The notes below the pieces were generated by a model that saw only the letters and a list, made by a program, of their open reading frames with translations, did no database searches and was not told where the DNA came from. A stretch of DNA of 31,582 nt, from NCBI GenBank assembly GCA_001067655.1, contig JUNU01000335.1, positions 1-31,582 of the forward strand. The letters run 5' to 3'. Positions 18,042-25,928 of the stretch are shown here, piece by piece. Within the stretch, counting starts at the first letter, position 1. Every line of letters begins with the position of its first letter. A program made the translations under genes and the position numbers. The DNA is from Neisseria lactamica (GTDB taxonomy: Bacteria; Pseudomonadota; Gammaproteobacteria; Burkholderiales; Neisseriaceae).

Positions 18042-19406
18042 ATGAACACAGCACCCCAATTTACCAGTAATTTCTGGAATATATACATTGCAGTCATCGT
18101 CGTGCTCAGCTTTATCGGCTTGGCATGGCTGCTGCTTTCCCAAAACGTTGTGAAGCGTCCTAAAAAGGGCGAAGAAGTCAAAACGACAGGTCATCAATGG
18201 GACGGTATCGAAGAATATAACAACCCGTTGCCACGCTGGTGGTTTTGGCTGTACGTCTTTGTCTGGCTGTTCGGTATCGGCTATCTGGTCATGTACCCGG
18301 GTTTGGGCGATTATGAAGGCCAGTGGAAATGGAGCAGCCACGGACAATATGATCAGGAAATGGCTAAAGCAGACCAGAAGTACGGCAAAGTTTATGCCAA
18401 GTTTGCCAATATGCCGATTGAGCAAGTGGCAAAAAATCCTGAAGCACGCGCCATCGGTCAAAACCTCTTCAATACCTACTGTATCCAATGTCACGGTTCT
18501 GATGCCAAAGGCTCCAAAGGCTTCCCGAATTTAACCGACAACGATTGGTTGTGGGGCGGCGAACCTGAGAAAATCCATGAGACCATTGAAAAAGGCCGTA
18601 CGGCGACGATGGCGGCATGGGGTCCTGCATTGGGTGAAGAGCGGGTAAAAGATGTAGCAAACTATGTCATGTCCTTATCCAAATCCAAAGACCAATACGA
18701 TGAAGAACGTGCCGCACGCGGTAAAGTATTGTTCAGTGGTCCACCGGCAAACTGCTTTACCTGTCACGGTGATAAAGGTCAAGGTATCCAAGGACTGGGT
18801 CCGAACCTGACCGACAACGTATGGCTGTGGGGCGGTACTCAAAAATCGATTATCGAAACCATCACCAATGGCCGACACAGTCAAATGCCGGCTTGGGGTC
18901 GTTTCTTGGATAAAGACAAACTCCACATTATGACTGCATATGTATGGGGTCTGTCCAACAAAGATGGTAAAGCGCCCGTGAAAAAAGCCGAACCTGCTCC
19001 CACACCGGCACCTGCTTCTGCTGCCGCATCATCCACTGACGCTTCATCTGCGCCCGCACCTGCACAAGCTGAAAAAGCGGCTTCAGCAGCTGATGCAAAA
19101 GCGGCCGCTCCTGCCGAAGCCAAGCCGGTAGAAAAAGCAGATGCTTCTTCTGCCAAAGTGGACGGTAAAGCCGTTTTTGAAGCCAACTGTAAAATGTGTC
19201 ACGGTGGCACCATCCCCGGTGCTCCAGGCATAGGCAAGAAAGACGATTGGGCTCCGCGTATCAAACAAGGTAAAGATACCTTGCACAAACACGCGATTGA
19301 GGGCTTCAACTCCATGCCTGCAAAAGGCGGTAACTCAAGTCTGAGCGATGACGAAGTCAAAGCTGCGGTTGACTATATGGCCAACCAATCCGGCGCCAAA
19401 TTCTAA
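18042..19406 (+). CDS. ccoP: cbb3-type cytochrome c oxidase subunit III, tri-haem form
   Basis: The electron-entry subunit is membrane anchored by two spans (about 11-33 and 65-86). The 454-residue protein has two standard haem c domains with CIQCH (147-151) and CFTCH (238-242). A 60-residue Ala/Pro/Ser/Lys linker (about 311-371) follows. A third cytochrome domain carries CKMCH (383-387) and a candidate axial Met in FNSMPAKGG. Most CcoP proteins have two haems. A third domain is known in gonococcus and commensal Neisseria and is lost by truncation in meningococcus, as I recall. The linker resembles the low-complexity regions that neisserial O-glycosylation targets. GGAG precedes the ATG by 7 bases. 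Confidence 0.97.
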   Translation: MNTAPQFTSNFWNIYIAVIVVLSFIGLAWLLLSQNVVKRPKKGEEVKTTGHQWDGIEEYNNPLPRWWFWLYVFVWLFGIGYLVMYPGLGDYEGQWKWSSHGQYDQEMAKADQKYGKVYAKFANMPIEQVAKNPEARAIGQNLFNTYCIQCHGSDAKGSKGFPNLTDNDWLWGGEPEKIHETIEKGRTATMAAWGPALGEERVKDVANYVMSLSKSKDQYDEERAARGKVLFSGPPANCFTCHGDKGQGIQGLGPNLTDNVWLWGGTQKSIIETITNGRHSQMPAWGRFLDKDKLHIMTAYVWGLSNKDGKAPVKKAEPAPTPAPASAAASSTDASSAPAPAQAEKAASAADAKAAAPAEAKPVEKADASSAKVDGKAVFEANCKMCHGGTIPGAPGIGKKDDWAPRIKQGKDTLHKHAIEGFNSMPAKGGNSSLSDDEVKAAVDYMANQSGAKF

Positions 19407-19418
19407 ATCGTAGAAATT

Positions 19419-19451
19419 AAAACGCACCTTTTAATAAGGTGCGTTTTTTTT
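19419..19451 (+). terminator. Intrinsic terminator of the ccoNOQP operon
   Basis: AAAACGCACCTT (19419-19430), TTAAT loop, AAGGTGCGTTTT and a total of eight T residues. It lies 12 bases after ccoP. Confidence 0.92.
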
Positions 19452-19455
19452 ATGG

Positions 19456-19483
19456 GGTCGTCTGAAGTTGCTTTCAGACGACC
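19456..19483 (-). terminator. Inverted DUS pair overlapping the NADAR gene stop
   Basis: GGTCGTCTGAA (19456-19466) and TTCAGACGACC (19473-19483) form an 11-bp stem with a 6-base loop. The right arm is read by the minus-strand gene as GTC GTC TGA, so it encodes the last two valines and the stop codon. Confidence 0.65.
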
Positions 19484-20031
19484 TGAAGTTCATCCCGTAC
19501 TTTCATTAGTGCGAAACCAAGTAGGTTCAAACCCCGCCATTGCAATGGATTTTGGGCGCGTGGATCATCTTGGGCAAGTCCGATTCCCCAGATTGCGTCA
19601 ACCGGGCTGGCTTCTACTAGGATGCGGCTGCCGGTGCCAAGCAGAAAGCGTTTCAAATCGGGGTGTTGGATGAATTTGGCACGGTTGCCTTCGCAAACGA
19701 TATCGAAGCGGCGGGCATTCCAAATATCGTTTTTAAAACCGATGACTTGTCTTCCCAAATCCTTAGCCTGTTTGGGATGGGCGGAAGCGATGATTTGGCG
19801 GCGGATATCGTCTGCGCCGAACAGCCTCGCCTTTTCTGCCATCATATAGTGTTCGGCAGTCGCATAGCGGATGCCGTCGATTTCAAAGGGCGCAGGATAC
19901 CATTGGCTGAAGACGGCTTTATCTATCTCATTTTTATGTTTTGGCGTGTGTCCCCAGAAGTATAGATATTTCAATTTTTCTTTGCGCTGGTAGGCGGCTT
20001 TCAAATCAACAAGAGAGTAGAGGGCAGGCAT
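19474..20031 (-). CDS. NADAR-family protein (YbiA-like, DUF1768)
   Basis: The 185-residue cytoplasmic protein matches the NADAR superfamily, predicted or shown in some members to process ADP-ribose-linked or riboflavin-pathway metabolites. Visible motifs are YLYFWGHTP (23-31), FSQWYPAPFEIDG, YATAEHYMMAEKARLF, WGIGLAQDDPRAQNP and GLNLLGFALMKVRDEL. The protein ends QVV-stop, contributed by an uptake sequence. It is convergent with ccoP and transcribed towards it. It is not obviously linked to its neighbours. Confidence 0.88.
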   Translation of the reverse strand: MPALYSLVDLKAAYQRKEKLKYLYFWGHTPKHKNEIDKAVFSQWYPAPFEIDGIRYATAEHYMMAEKARLFGADDIRRQIIASAHPKQAKDLGRQVIGFKNDIWNARRFDIVCEGNRAKFIQHPDLKRFLLGTGSRILVEASPVDAIWGIGLAQDDPRAQNPLQWRGLNLLGFALMKVRDELQVV

Positions 20032-20162
20032 GGTATTTCTTTCTTATTGCGTATTAAATTCAAATCGATAGAGCGTTGCGTGATTTAAGACTCATGATAT
20101 GTGCAGGCGCACTAGATTAACCTTAAATCAGGATGGGACTAAATCTCAGAGAATACAGATGG

Positions 20163-20269
20163 TATAGTGGATTAAATTTAAATCAGGACAAGGCGATGAA
20201 GCTGCAGACAGTACAAATAGTACGGCAAGGCGAGGCAACGCTGTACTGGTCTAAATTTAATCCACTATA
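20163..20269. repeat. Complete short-form CREE (107 bp)
   Basis: It begins TATAGTGGATTAAATTTA and ends with the exact complement, giving an 18-bp perfect terminal inverted repeat. Internal phrases AGGACAAGGCGATGAAGC and GTACTG are typical. It lacks the roughly 50-bp internal segment of long CREE. It lies 132 bases upstream of the NADAR gene, within the 315-bp gap before tyrS, and could affect that promoter. A further weak match to a CREE end (CTAGATTAACCTTAAATCAGG) lies at about 20112-20132. Confidence 0.9.
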
Positions 20270-20301
20270 TATTTGCTATTCATGCCATTACCGATAGAAA
20301 A

Positions 20302-20332
20302 AGGTCGTCTGAAACAGGTTTTCAGACGACCT
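20302..20332 (-). terminator. Inverted DUS pair, tyrS terminator
   Basis: AGGTCGTCTGAAA (20302-20314), CAGGT loop, TTTCAGACGACCT (20320-20332). It lies 14 bases beyond the tyrS stop. Confidence 0.75.
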
Positions 20333-20346
20333 CTGTTATTTAAGGC

Positions 20347-21645
20347 TTATTTCCAAACCAAGAGCGCGTGGTTGCGTTTGCCGCGCCGTACGATGGTGTA
20401 TTTGCCGAAGCGTTTGTGCGCGTCGGTCAGCAGATAGGCATCGTCGGGGCGTTCGGCGGCGTGGTTCGGGTTGTTTAATTCGGCGGCTTGTCCGTTGAGC
20501 AATACCGCTTTGCTGTTCACAAAACCGCGCGCTTCTTTGTTGGAAGATGCCAAGCCGGTTTTGACTAAGGCTTCAACGACGTTGAGGTCGTCTGAAACTT
20601 CAAATGCAGGCAGGCCGTCGAGGGCAAGCTGTTCGAAGTCGCTTTCGGTGAGATGGCTTTGGTCTTCGGCAAACAGGCTTTCGGAAATGCGCTGTGCGGC
20701 TTGCAGGGCGGCTTCGCCGTGAATCAGGCGGGTCATTTCTTCGGCGAGGATGCGTTGCGCTTCGGGCTTGGTGCCACTGGTTTTGTCTTTCGCTTCGATG
20801 GCGTCGATTTCTTCGATAGACAGGAAGGTGAAGTATTTCAGGAATTTATACACATCGGCATCGGCAACTTTCAGCCAGAATTGGTAGAACTGATACGGCG
20901 AGGTTTTCTTCGCGTTCAGCCATACCGCGCCGCCTTCGGTTTTGCCGAATTTGGTGCCGTCGGATTTGGTGACCAGCGGCAGGGTCAGACCGAATACTTG
21001 TTTTTGATTCAGACGACGGGTCAGGTCGATACCGGCGGTGATGTTGCCCCATTGGTCGGAACCGCCGATTTCCAAAACCGCGCCATGGCGTTTGTTCAAT
21101 TCGGCAAAGTCGTAGCCTTGCAGCAGGGAATAGGCGAATTCGGTGAAGGAAATACCCACATCGTCGCGCTCGATACGCTGTTTGACAGATTCCTTGTTCA
21201 GCATGGCGTTGACGGAGAAATGCTTGCCGATGTCGCGCAGGAAGTCGAGGCAGTTCATGCTGCCGAACCAGTCGGCGTTGTTCGCCATAATGGCGGCGTT
21301 TTCGCCTTCAAAGTTCAAAAACGGTTTCAGTTGGTTGCGGATGCTTTCTACCCAGCCGGCAACGGTTTCGGCAGAATTCAAGCTGCGCTCCACCGCTTTG
21401 AAACTGGGGTCGCCGATCATGCCGGTCGCGCCGCCCACCAAAGCAATCGGCGTATGCCCCGCTTGTTGGAAACGGCGCAATGCCAATACAGGCAGCAAGT
21501 GGCCGATATGCAGGCTGTCGGCGGTCGGGTCGAAACCGCAGTAGAGGGCGATTTTTTGTTCGTTTAACAAAGCGTCTAAGGCTTCGATGTCGGTAGTTTG
21601 CGCGATAAGGCCGCGCGATTGTAGGTCTTGGATGACTGATTTCAT
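20347..21645 (-). CDS. tyrS: Tyrosyl-tRNA synthetase
   Basis: Charges tRNA-Tyr. The 432-residue class I synthetase has the HIGH motif at residues 46-49 (LHIGHLLP). It also has YSLLQGYDFAEL and GGSDQWGNITAG for substrate binding, KFGKTEGGAVWL as the KMSKS equivalent, and a C-terminal S4 RNA-binding domain (about 360-432). I chose the ATG at 21645 (MKSVIQDL); a TTG five codons upstream is also open. An uptake sequence lies inside at 20585-20596. The 82-bp gap upstream shows no gene. Confidence 0.96.
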   Translation of the reverse strand: MKSVIQDLQSRGLIAQTTDIEALDALLNEQKIALYCGFDPTADSLHIGHLLPVLALRRFQQAGHTPIALVGGATGMIGDPSFKAVERSLNSAETVAGWVESIRNQLKPFLNFEGENAAIMANNADWFGSMNCLDFLRDIGKHFSVNAMLNKESVKQRIERDDVGISFTEFAYSLLQGYDFAELNKRHGAVLEIGGSDQWGNITAGIDLTRRLNQKQVFGLTLPLVTKSDGTKFGKTEGGAVWLNAKKTSPYQFYQFWLKVADADVYKFLKYFTFLSIEEIDAIEAKDKTSGTKPEAQRILAEEMTRLIHGEAALQAAQRISESLFAEDQSHLTESDFEQLALDGLPAFEVSDDLNVVEALVKTGLASSNKEARGFVNSKAVLLNGQAAELNNPNHAAERPDDAYLLTDAHKRFGKYTIVRRGKRNHALLVWK

Positions 21646-21727
21646 TGGATATGCTTTCAAATTCAGGTTTGTCGCAATCAGGTCTAACTCTATATAGGTT
21701 TATGTTAATTGGTTTGTTAAAGAATTC

Positions 21728-22480
21728 TTAAAATATTGCTTTTACCCATTTCTTAAATAAATTGCTATTTTTTCTCTTTGATATTTCATTTTCTATATTT
21801 ATTTCCATCTTTTGATTTATATTTTCATATTGTTCAATGTCATTTTTCATTGAATTTTCTAGTTTTCTTTTTGTTTCTATCATTATTTCAAAATTTTGAA
21901 TAAGCATATCTAATGTGTCATTATCGTTATTAAAATAACCATTGGTAATCATTTGCAAATAATCTTTTTCTATTTCATTATAATTTTCAGAAAAAATATC
22001 TGTATTATGGTTAGTTTGATTTAATGGATTATATAATTCATTTGCATTTATAATTTCCAATTCAATTCCTATTTGTCTGTAATTATTAAGCACATCTTGG
22101 TAGCATGAGATAATGCTTTGAGACTTTTCGGTAGAGTTTAATTTGTGAATTTTTTTATTTTCTACATCAAGATAGGATAATCTGTCTTGTGCATGTTTTG
22201 TGATTTTACCTTCTTCCTTTATTTTCTTTCGTATTAACAATATTTCTTGGACATTTCTTGTGTAAGCCTCGCTGTTTGATAAAGAGATTTTCAGTTGTTC
22301 CGAGCAGGTTAAGCTTTTATATCTATTTTTTTGAAATTGTTCTGAAATATTTTGTATTATCAAATCCTGTTTTTTGACATGTTCATTAATACTATCATAG
22401 AAAAATACTCCAAACCCTCCTAATCCTCCAACTATTCCGAGTATTATCCAAACAAGTGTCTTTTTAATAAGAGATTTCAT
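21728..22480 (-). CDS. AT-rich membrane-anchored coiled-coil protein, unknown function
   Basis: I do not recognise this 250-residue protein. It has one N-terminal membrane span (about 9-27, LVWIILGIVGGLGGFGVFF) and then a long, hydrophilic, helix-rich region full of Lys, Asn, Glu and Ile. Segments such as EILLIRKKIKEEGKI and the last 50 residues look coiled-coil. AAGGA precedes the ATG. Its DNA is strikingly AT-rich compared with every neighbour, with codons like AAT, ATA and AAA dominating. This suggests recent transfer. It sits alone between tyrS and ychF. Confidence 0.75.
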   Translation of the reverse strand: MKSLIKKTLVWIILGIVGGLGGFGVFFYDSINEHVKKQDLIIQNISEQFQKNRYKSLTCSEQLKISLSNSEAYTRNVQEILLIRKKIKEEGKITKHAQDRLSYLDVENKKIHKLNSTEKSQSIISCYQDVLNNYRQIGIELEIINANELYNPLNQTNHNTDIFSENYNEIEKDYLQMITNGYFNNDNDTLDMLIQNFEIMIETKRKLENSMKNDIEQYENINQKMEINIENEISKRKNSNLFKKWVKAIF

Positions 22481-22499
22481 GTCTGTCCTTGAAATTCAT

Positions 22500-22531
22500 T
22501 TTCAGACGACCTTTTATGAGATCGTCTGAAA
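22500..22531 (-). terminator. Imperfect inverted DUS pair, ychF terminator
   Basis: TTTCAGACGA (22500-22509) pairs with TCGTCTGAAA (22522-22531). The right copy is AGATCGTCTGAA, one base off the uptake sequence. It lies 14 bases after the ychF stop and 20 bases before the AT-rich gene. Confidence 0.55.
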
Positions 22532-22545
22532 GAATAGAGTGCTTT

Positions 22546-23637
22546 TTAAACATTAAACAAGAAGTGCATCACATCGCCGTCCTGCACGACATATTCCTTG
22601 CCTTCCACGCGCATTTTGCCGGCTTCTTTGGCTTTGGCTTCGCCGCCGAGCGACACGAAATCGTCGTAGGAAATGACTTGGGCGCGGATGAAGCCGCGTT
22701 CGAAGTCGGTGTGGATGACGCCGGCGGCTTGCGGGGCAGTGTCGCCTTTGTGGATGGTCCAGGCGCGGACTTCTTTGACGCCGGCGGTGAAGTAGGTTTG
22801 TAGACCCAAGAGGTCGTAGCCCGCGCGGATCAGGCGGTTGAGGCCGGGTTCTTCCAAGCCCATTTCGGCGAGGAACTCGGCTTTTTCGTCATCTTCCAAT
22901 TCGGCGATTTCGCTCTCCATCGCGGCGCAAACGGCGACGACGGGGGCGTTTTCTTTTTCAGCCAATTCTTTCAGGCGGTCGAGGTGCGGATTGTTTTCAA
23001 AACCGTCTTCAGCAACGTTGCCGACATACATGGCGGGTTTGGCGGTGAGCAGGAACAGCGGTTTGAGCATGGCGAGTTCTTCCGCGTCCAAACCGAAGGA
23101 GCGGACGGGTTTGCCTTCGTCCAGATGCGGCAGCAGTTTTTTGCACAGCTCGACCAGTTTTTGCGCGTCTTTGTCGCCTGAGCGTGCGCGTTTTTCTTCG
23201 CGGACAATGGCTTTTTCGACGCTGGCGAGGTCGGCAAGTGCTAGTTCGGTGCCGATGGTTTCGATGTCGGCAATCGGATCGACTTTGCCGGAAACGTGGA
23301 CGATGTTGTCGTCGTCAAAGCAGCGCACGACGTTGACGATGGCGTCGGTTTCGCGGATGTTGGCGAGGAACTGGTTGCCCAAGCCTTCGCCTTTGCTCGC
23401 GCCTGCAACCAAACCGGCAATATCGACGAACTCGACGATGGCGGGCTGCATTTTTTGCGGATTGACGATTTTCGCCAGTTCCGCCATGCGCGGGTCGGGC
23501 ACTTCGACGATGCCGACGTTGGGTTCGATGGTGCAGAAGGGATAGTTCGCCGCTTCGATGCCCGATTGGGTCAGCGCGTTAAAGAGGGTGGATTTGCCGA
23601 CGTTGGGCAGGCCGACGATGCCGCATTTCAAGCTCAT
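22546..23637 (-). CDS. ychF: Redox- and ribosome-associated ATPase YchF/OLA1
   Basis: A universally conserved Obg-family P-loop protein that hydrolyses ATP in preference to GTP and associates with ribosomes. The 363-residue sequence has GLPNVGKSTLFN (9-20), NYPFCTIEPNVG, and DIAGLVAGASKGEGLGNQFL with the G3 region. The C-terminal TGS domain runs to VQDGDVMHFLFNV. GGAAAAA precedes the ATG. Full length and typical. Confidence 0.96.
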   Translation of the reverse strand: MSLKCGIVGLPNVGKSTLFNALTQSGIEAANYPFCTIEPNVGIVEVPDPRMAELAKIVNPQKMQPAIVEFVDIAGLVAGASKGEGLGNQFLANIRETDAIVNVVRCFDDDNIVHVSGKVDPIADIETIGTELALADLASVEKAIVREEKRARSGDKDAQKLVELCKKLLPHLDEGKPVRSFGLDAEELAMLKPLFLLTAKPAMYVGNVAEDGFENNPHLDRLKELAEKENAPVVAVCAAMESEIAELEDDEKAEFLAEMGLEEPGLNRLIRAGYDLLGLQTYFTAGVKEVRAWTIHKGDTAPQAAGVIHTDFERGFIRAQVISYDDFVSLGGEAKAKEAGKMRVEGKEYVVQDGDVMHFLFNV

Positions 23638-23785
23638 GGTTTTTCCTGAAAAGATAAAAGTTTAACGGCGGATTATAGCATATCGAGGAATGACTCAAAA
23701 ACTGTAAAGGTCGTCTGAAAAGCGCGTTTTCCATGCGATGGGAACGGTTGACGTTTTCAGACGACTTTGATGATGATGGGAACAG

Positions 23786-23879
23786 GTAGCATGGGCTTTG
23801 CTCGCGAGAAACATATTGGTCTATTTTGTTTTGGGCGATGGATAAAATATTCGATTTTCGTGGGCGAAGCCTACGCTAC
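23786..23879. mobile_element. MITE-like palindromic element, copy 1
   Basis: It starts GTAGCATGGGCTTTGCTCGC and ends TGGGCGAAGCCTACGCTAC, giving imperfect terminal inverted repeats of about 25 bp around a 45-bp centre. It has no gene. It is about 80% alike copy 2 by eye. Confidence 0.6.
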
Positions 23880-23994
23880 GGGGGCGGGGGTGTTTTATTT
23901 AAATTCATAATCAAAGGTCGTCTGAAAACGGTTATAGCAGGCTTGTCTAGCCGCAATCCGTGTTTTCAAACGACCTCGGTAATGAGCGGAAGAA

Positions 23995-24089
23995 GTAGCG
24001 TGGGCTTTGCCCGCGAAAAATATATCGGTCTATTCTGTTTGGGGCGAGTGGCAAAATATCCTGATTTTCGTGGGCGTAGCCCATGCTGC
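23995..24089. mobile_element. MITE-like palindromic element, copy 2
   Basis: It starts GTAGCGTGGGCTTTGCCCGC and ends TGGGCGTAGCCCATGCTGC. It shares the centre phrase GGTCTATT-TGTTT-GGGCGA-AAAATAT with copy 1. The element lies 209 bp from copy 1. Confidence 0.6.
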
Positions 24090-24122
24090 GGTTGAGGTGC
24101 GCGTTTTATTCAAATCCATAAT

Positions 24123-24191
24123 AAAAGGTCGTCTGAAAATGCGGATAGCGAGTTTTTCTAAAACCACCACTTCGTTTTCAGACGACCTTTT
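24123..24191 (-). terminator. Inverted DUS pair, ubiB terminator
   Basis: AAAAGGTCGTCTGAAAA (24123-24139) and TTTTCAGACGACCTTTT (24175-24191) make a 17-bp perfect stem around a 35-base loop. It is 14 bases beyond the ubiB stop and is the last unit of the array. Confidence 0.65.
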
Positions 24192-24205
24192 GTGTATATA
24201 GATTT

Positions 24206-25717
24206 TTAATCAAACAGCAAAATCAGAAGCAAAGTAACCGCAATCACGCCCAGCCACATGCTTTGCCGCTGCTGCACTTTAACCAAATGGATATAGGCAT
24301 CGCGCATTTCCTGCTGGCGGTTTTCGTCAACCAGCGCGCTGATTTTGCGCGGCAGGGAAGGGATGATTTGCGCCCAATCGGGGGCTTCGTTTTTGAGGTT
24401 GCGCCAAAAGGCTTTCGGGCCGACCTGTTCGTTCATCCATTTCACCAAAAACGGTTTGGCGGTTTTCCACAAGTCCAAATCGGGATCAAGCTGCCGTCCC
24501 AAGCCTTCGATGTTGAGCAGCGTTTTTTGCAGCAAAACAAGTTGCGGCTGGATTTCGACGTTGAAGCGGCGGCTGACTTCAAACAGGCGCATCAGCACCA
24601 AACCGAAGGAAATTTGCGAAATCGGTTTGTTGAACACCGGTTCGCACACGGCGCGGACGGCAGCTTCCAATTCTTCCGCGCGCGTGTCGGCGGGCACCCA
24701 GCCCGATTCGATGTGGGCGGTGGCGACGCGGTGGTAATCGCGGTTGAAAAAGGCGAGGAAGTTGATGGCGAGATAGCGTTTGTCGTAGTCGGTCAGCGTG
24801 CCGACGATGCCGAAATCGAGGGCGATGTAGCGGTTGTCGGCGGCGACCAAAATGTTGCCAGGGTGCATATCGGCATGGAAAAAGCCGTCGCGGAAGACTT
24901 GTGTGAAGAAGATTTCCACGCCGTAATCGGCAAGTTTGTGCAAATCGATGCCGTCGGCTTTGAGTTTGGCGATGTCCGATACGGGCGTGCCGTCCATCCA
25001 TTCGATGGTCAGTACGTCGCTGGTGCAGTAGTCGTAAAACACCTTGGGCACAATCAGCATATTGCTGTTTTGGAAGTTGCGGCCGAGCTGGCTGGCATTG
25101 GCGGCTTCGCGCATCAAGTCCAACTCGTCATGCAGGTATTTGTCGAACTCCGCCACTACTTCGCGCGGTTTCAAACGCTTGCCGTCGGCAAACAGACGCT
25201 CGACCCAAGCTGCGCCGAAGCGCATCAGCGACAAATCCTGTTCAATCACGGGCAAAAGGTTGGGGCGCAAGACTTTGACCGCCACTTGTTCGCCCGAATG
25301 CAGGCGGGCTTTGTGTACTTGGGCGATGGACGCGCTGGCGACGGGTTCGGTTTCAAATTCCGCGTACAGCGTTTCGATGGATTGCCCCAGTGATTTTTCG
25401 ATTTGCGAGCGTGAAAGCTGCGCATCAAACGGCGGGACTTTGTCTTGCAGCTTTGCCAGTTCGACCGCGTAATCATGCGGAATCAAATCGGGGCGTGTGG
25501 ACAGAACCTGCCCGAATTTGATGAAAATCGGCCCTAAGCTTTCTAAGGCAAGGCGCAGGCGCACGGCAGGAGGTTCGTTTTCAAATTCAGACGACTGCGG
25601 CAGCATTTTCAACAGCGTCCGCGCCCAGCCCGGACGGACAAGCGCGGCAAACAGCTCGGCGAGGCGGTAGAGGTAAAGCGTGCGGAGGATGGTTTTGATG
25701 CGTTTGAGCAGTTTCAT
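24206..25717 (-). CDS. ubiB: Ubiquinone biosynthesis protein kinase-like UbiB
   Basis: An ABC1/ADCK-type atypical kinase or ATPase required for ubiquinone synthesis at the inner membrane. The 503-residue protein has the family KFGQVLSTRPDLIPHDY motif (the KxGQ region), ASIAQVHKARL as the Ala-rich nucleotide loop, and AVKVLRP with the conserved lysine. HADMHPGNILV is the catalytic loop and ALDFGIVG the metal-binding DFG. A C-terminal membrane span (MWLGVIAVTLLLILLFD) anchors it. I chose the ATG at 25717 (MKLLKRIK), although no strong ribosome binding site is visible. Quinol feeds the respiratory chain ending in the cbb3 oxidase, but linkage here is probably coincidental. Confidence 0.94.
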   Translation of the reverse strand: MKLLKRIKTILRTLYLYRLAELFAALVRPGWARTLLKMLPQSSEFENEPPAVRLRLALESLGPIFIKFGQVLSTRPDLIPHDYAVELAKLQDKVPPFDAQLSRSQIEKSLGQSIETLYAEFETEPVASASIAQVHKARLHSGEQVAVKVLRPNLLPVIEQDLSLMRFGAAWVERLFADGKRLKPREVVAEFDKYLHDELDLMREAANASQLGRNFQNSNMLIVPKVFYDYCTSDVLTIEWMDGTPVSDIAKLKADGIDLHKLADYGVEIFFTQVFRDGFFHADMHPGNILVAADNRYIALDFGIVGTLTDYDKRYLAINFLAFFNRDYHRVATAHIESGWVPADTRAEELEAAVRAVCEPVFNKPISQISFGLVLMRLFEVSRRFNVEIQPQLVLLQKTLLNIEGLGRQLDPDLDLWKTAKPFLVKWMNEQVGPKAFWRNLKNEAPDWAQIIPSLPRKISALVDENRQQEMRDAYIHLVKVQQRQSMWLGVIAVTLLLILLFD

Positions 25718-25858
25718 GATTAAGCGCGGAAAATGCTGAAAGTCGAAATTATATAGTAAATAGGCCGTGCCCACACGGAATGGTATGGGGCTAAGACAAG
25801 GATGTGAGCGGGAATTGGCTTTGTGCGTGGACGGATGGCATTAGATTCATAGAATCAA

Positions 25859-25913
25859 AAAGGTCGTCTGAAAACGTTGGACAAAGTTGCTTGTCCGTTT
25901 TCAGACGACCTTT
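25859..25913 (-). terminator. Inverted DUS pair, glyS terminator
   Basis: AAAGGTCGTCTGAAAACG (25859-25876) and CGTTTTCAGACGACCTTT (25896-25913) give an 18-bp perfect stem. An alternative inner pairing GGACAA/TTGTCC sits in the loop. It lies 15 bases after the glyS stop. Confidence 0.8.
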
Positions 25914-25928
25914 GTTTATGGCTCGATA

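Larger units (their letters stand above)
23706..24191. repeat. Tandem array of DUS hairpins and MITE-like palindromes
   Basis: The gap between ychF and ubiB holds three inverted DUS pairs (23706-23768, 23913-23976, 24123-24191). They alternate with two copies of a 94-95-bp palindromic element. The period is about 209 bp: forward uptake copies start near 23708, 23915 and 24126. Flanks between the parts also match, so whole units were duplicated. Several copies carry point changes, for example CAAACGACCT at 23967-23976. There is no coding potential. Confidence 0.8.

Noticed and set aside
20032..20162. Possible tRNA or small RNA between the NADAR gene and the CREE
   Set aside because: No cloverleaf or strong stem is visible; only a weak match to a decayed CREE end.
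24263..25393. Plus-strand open frame (376 codons) opposite ubiB
   Set aside because: It is a shadow of ubiB, which has all its family motifs on the other strand.
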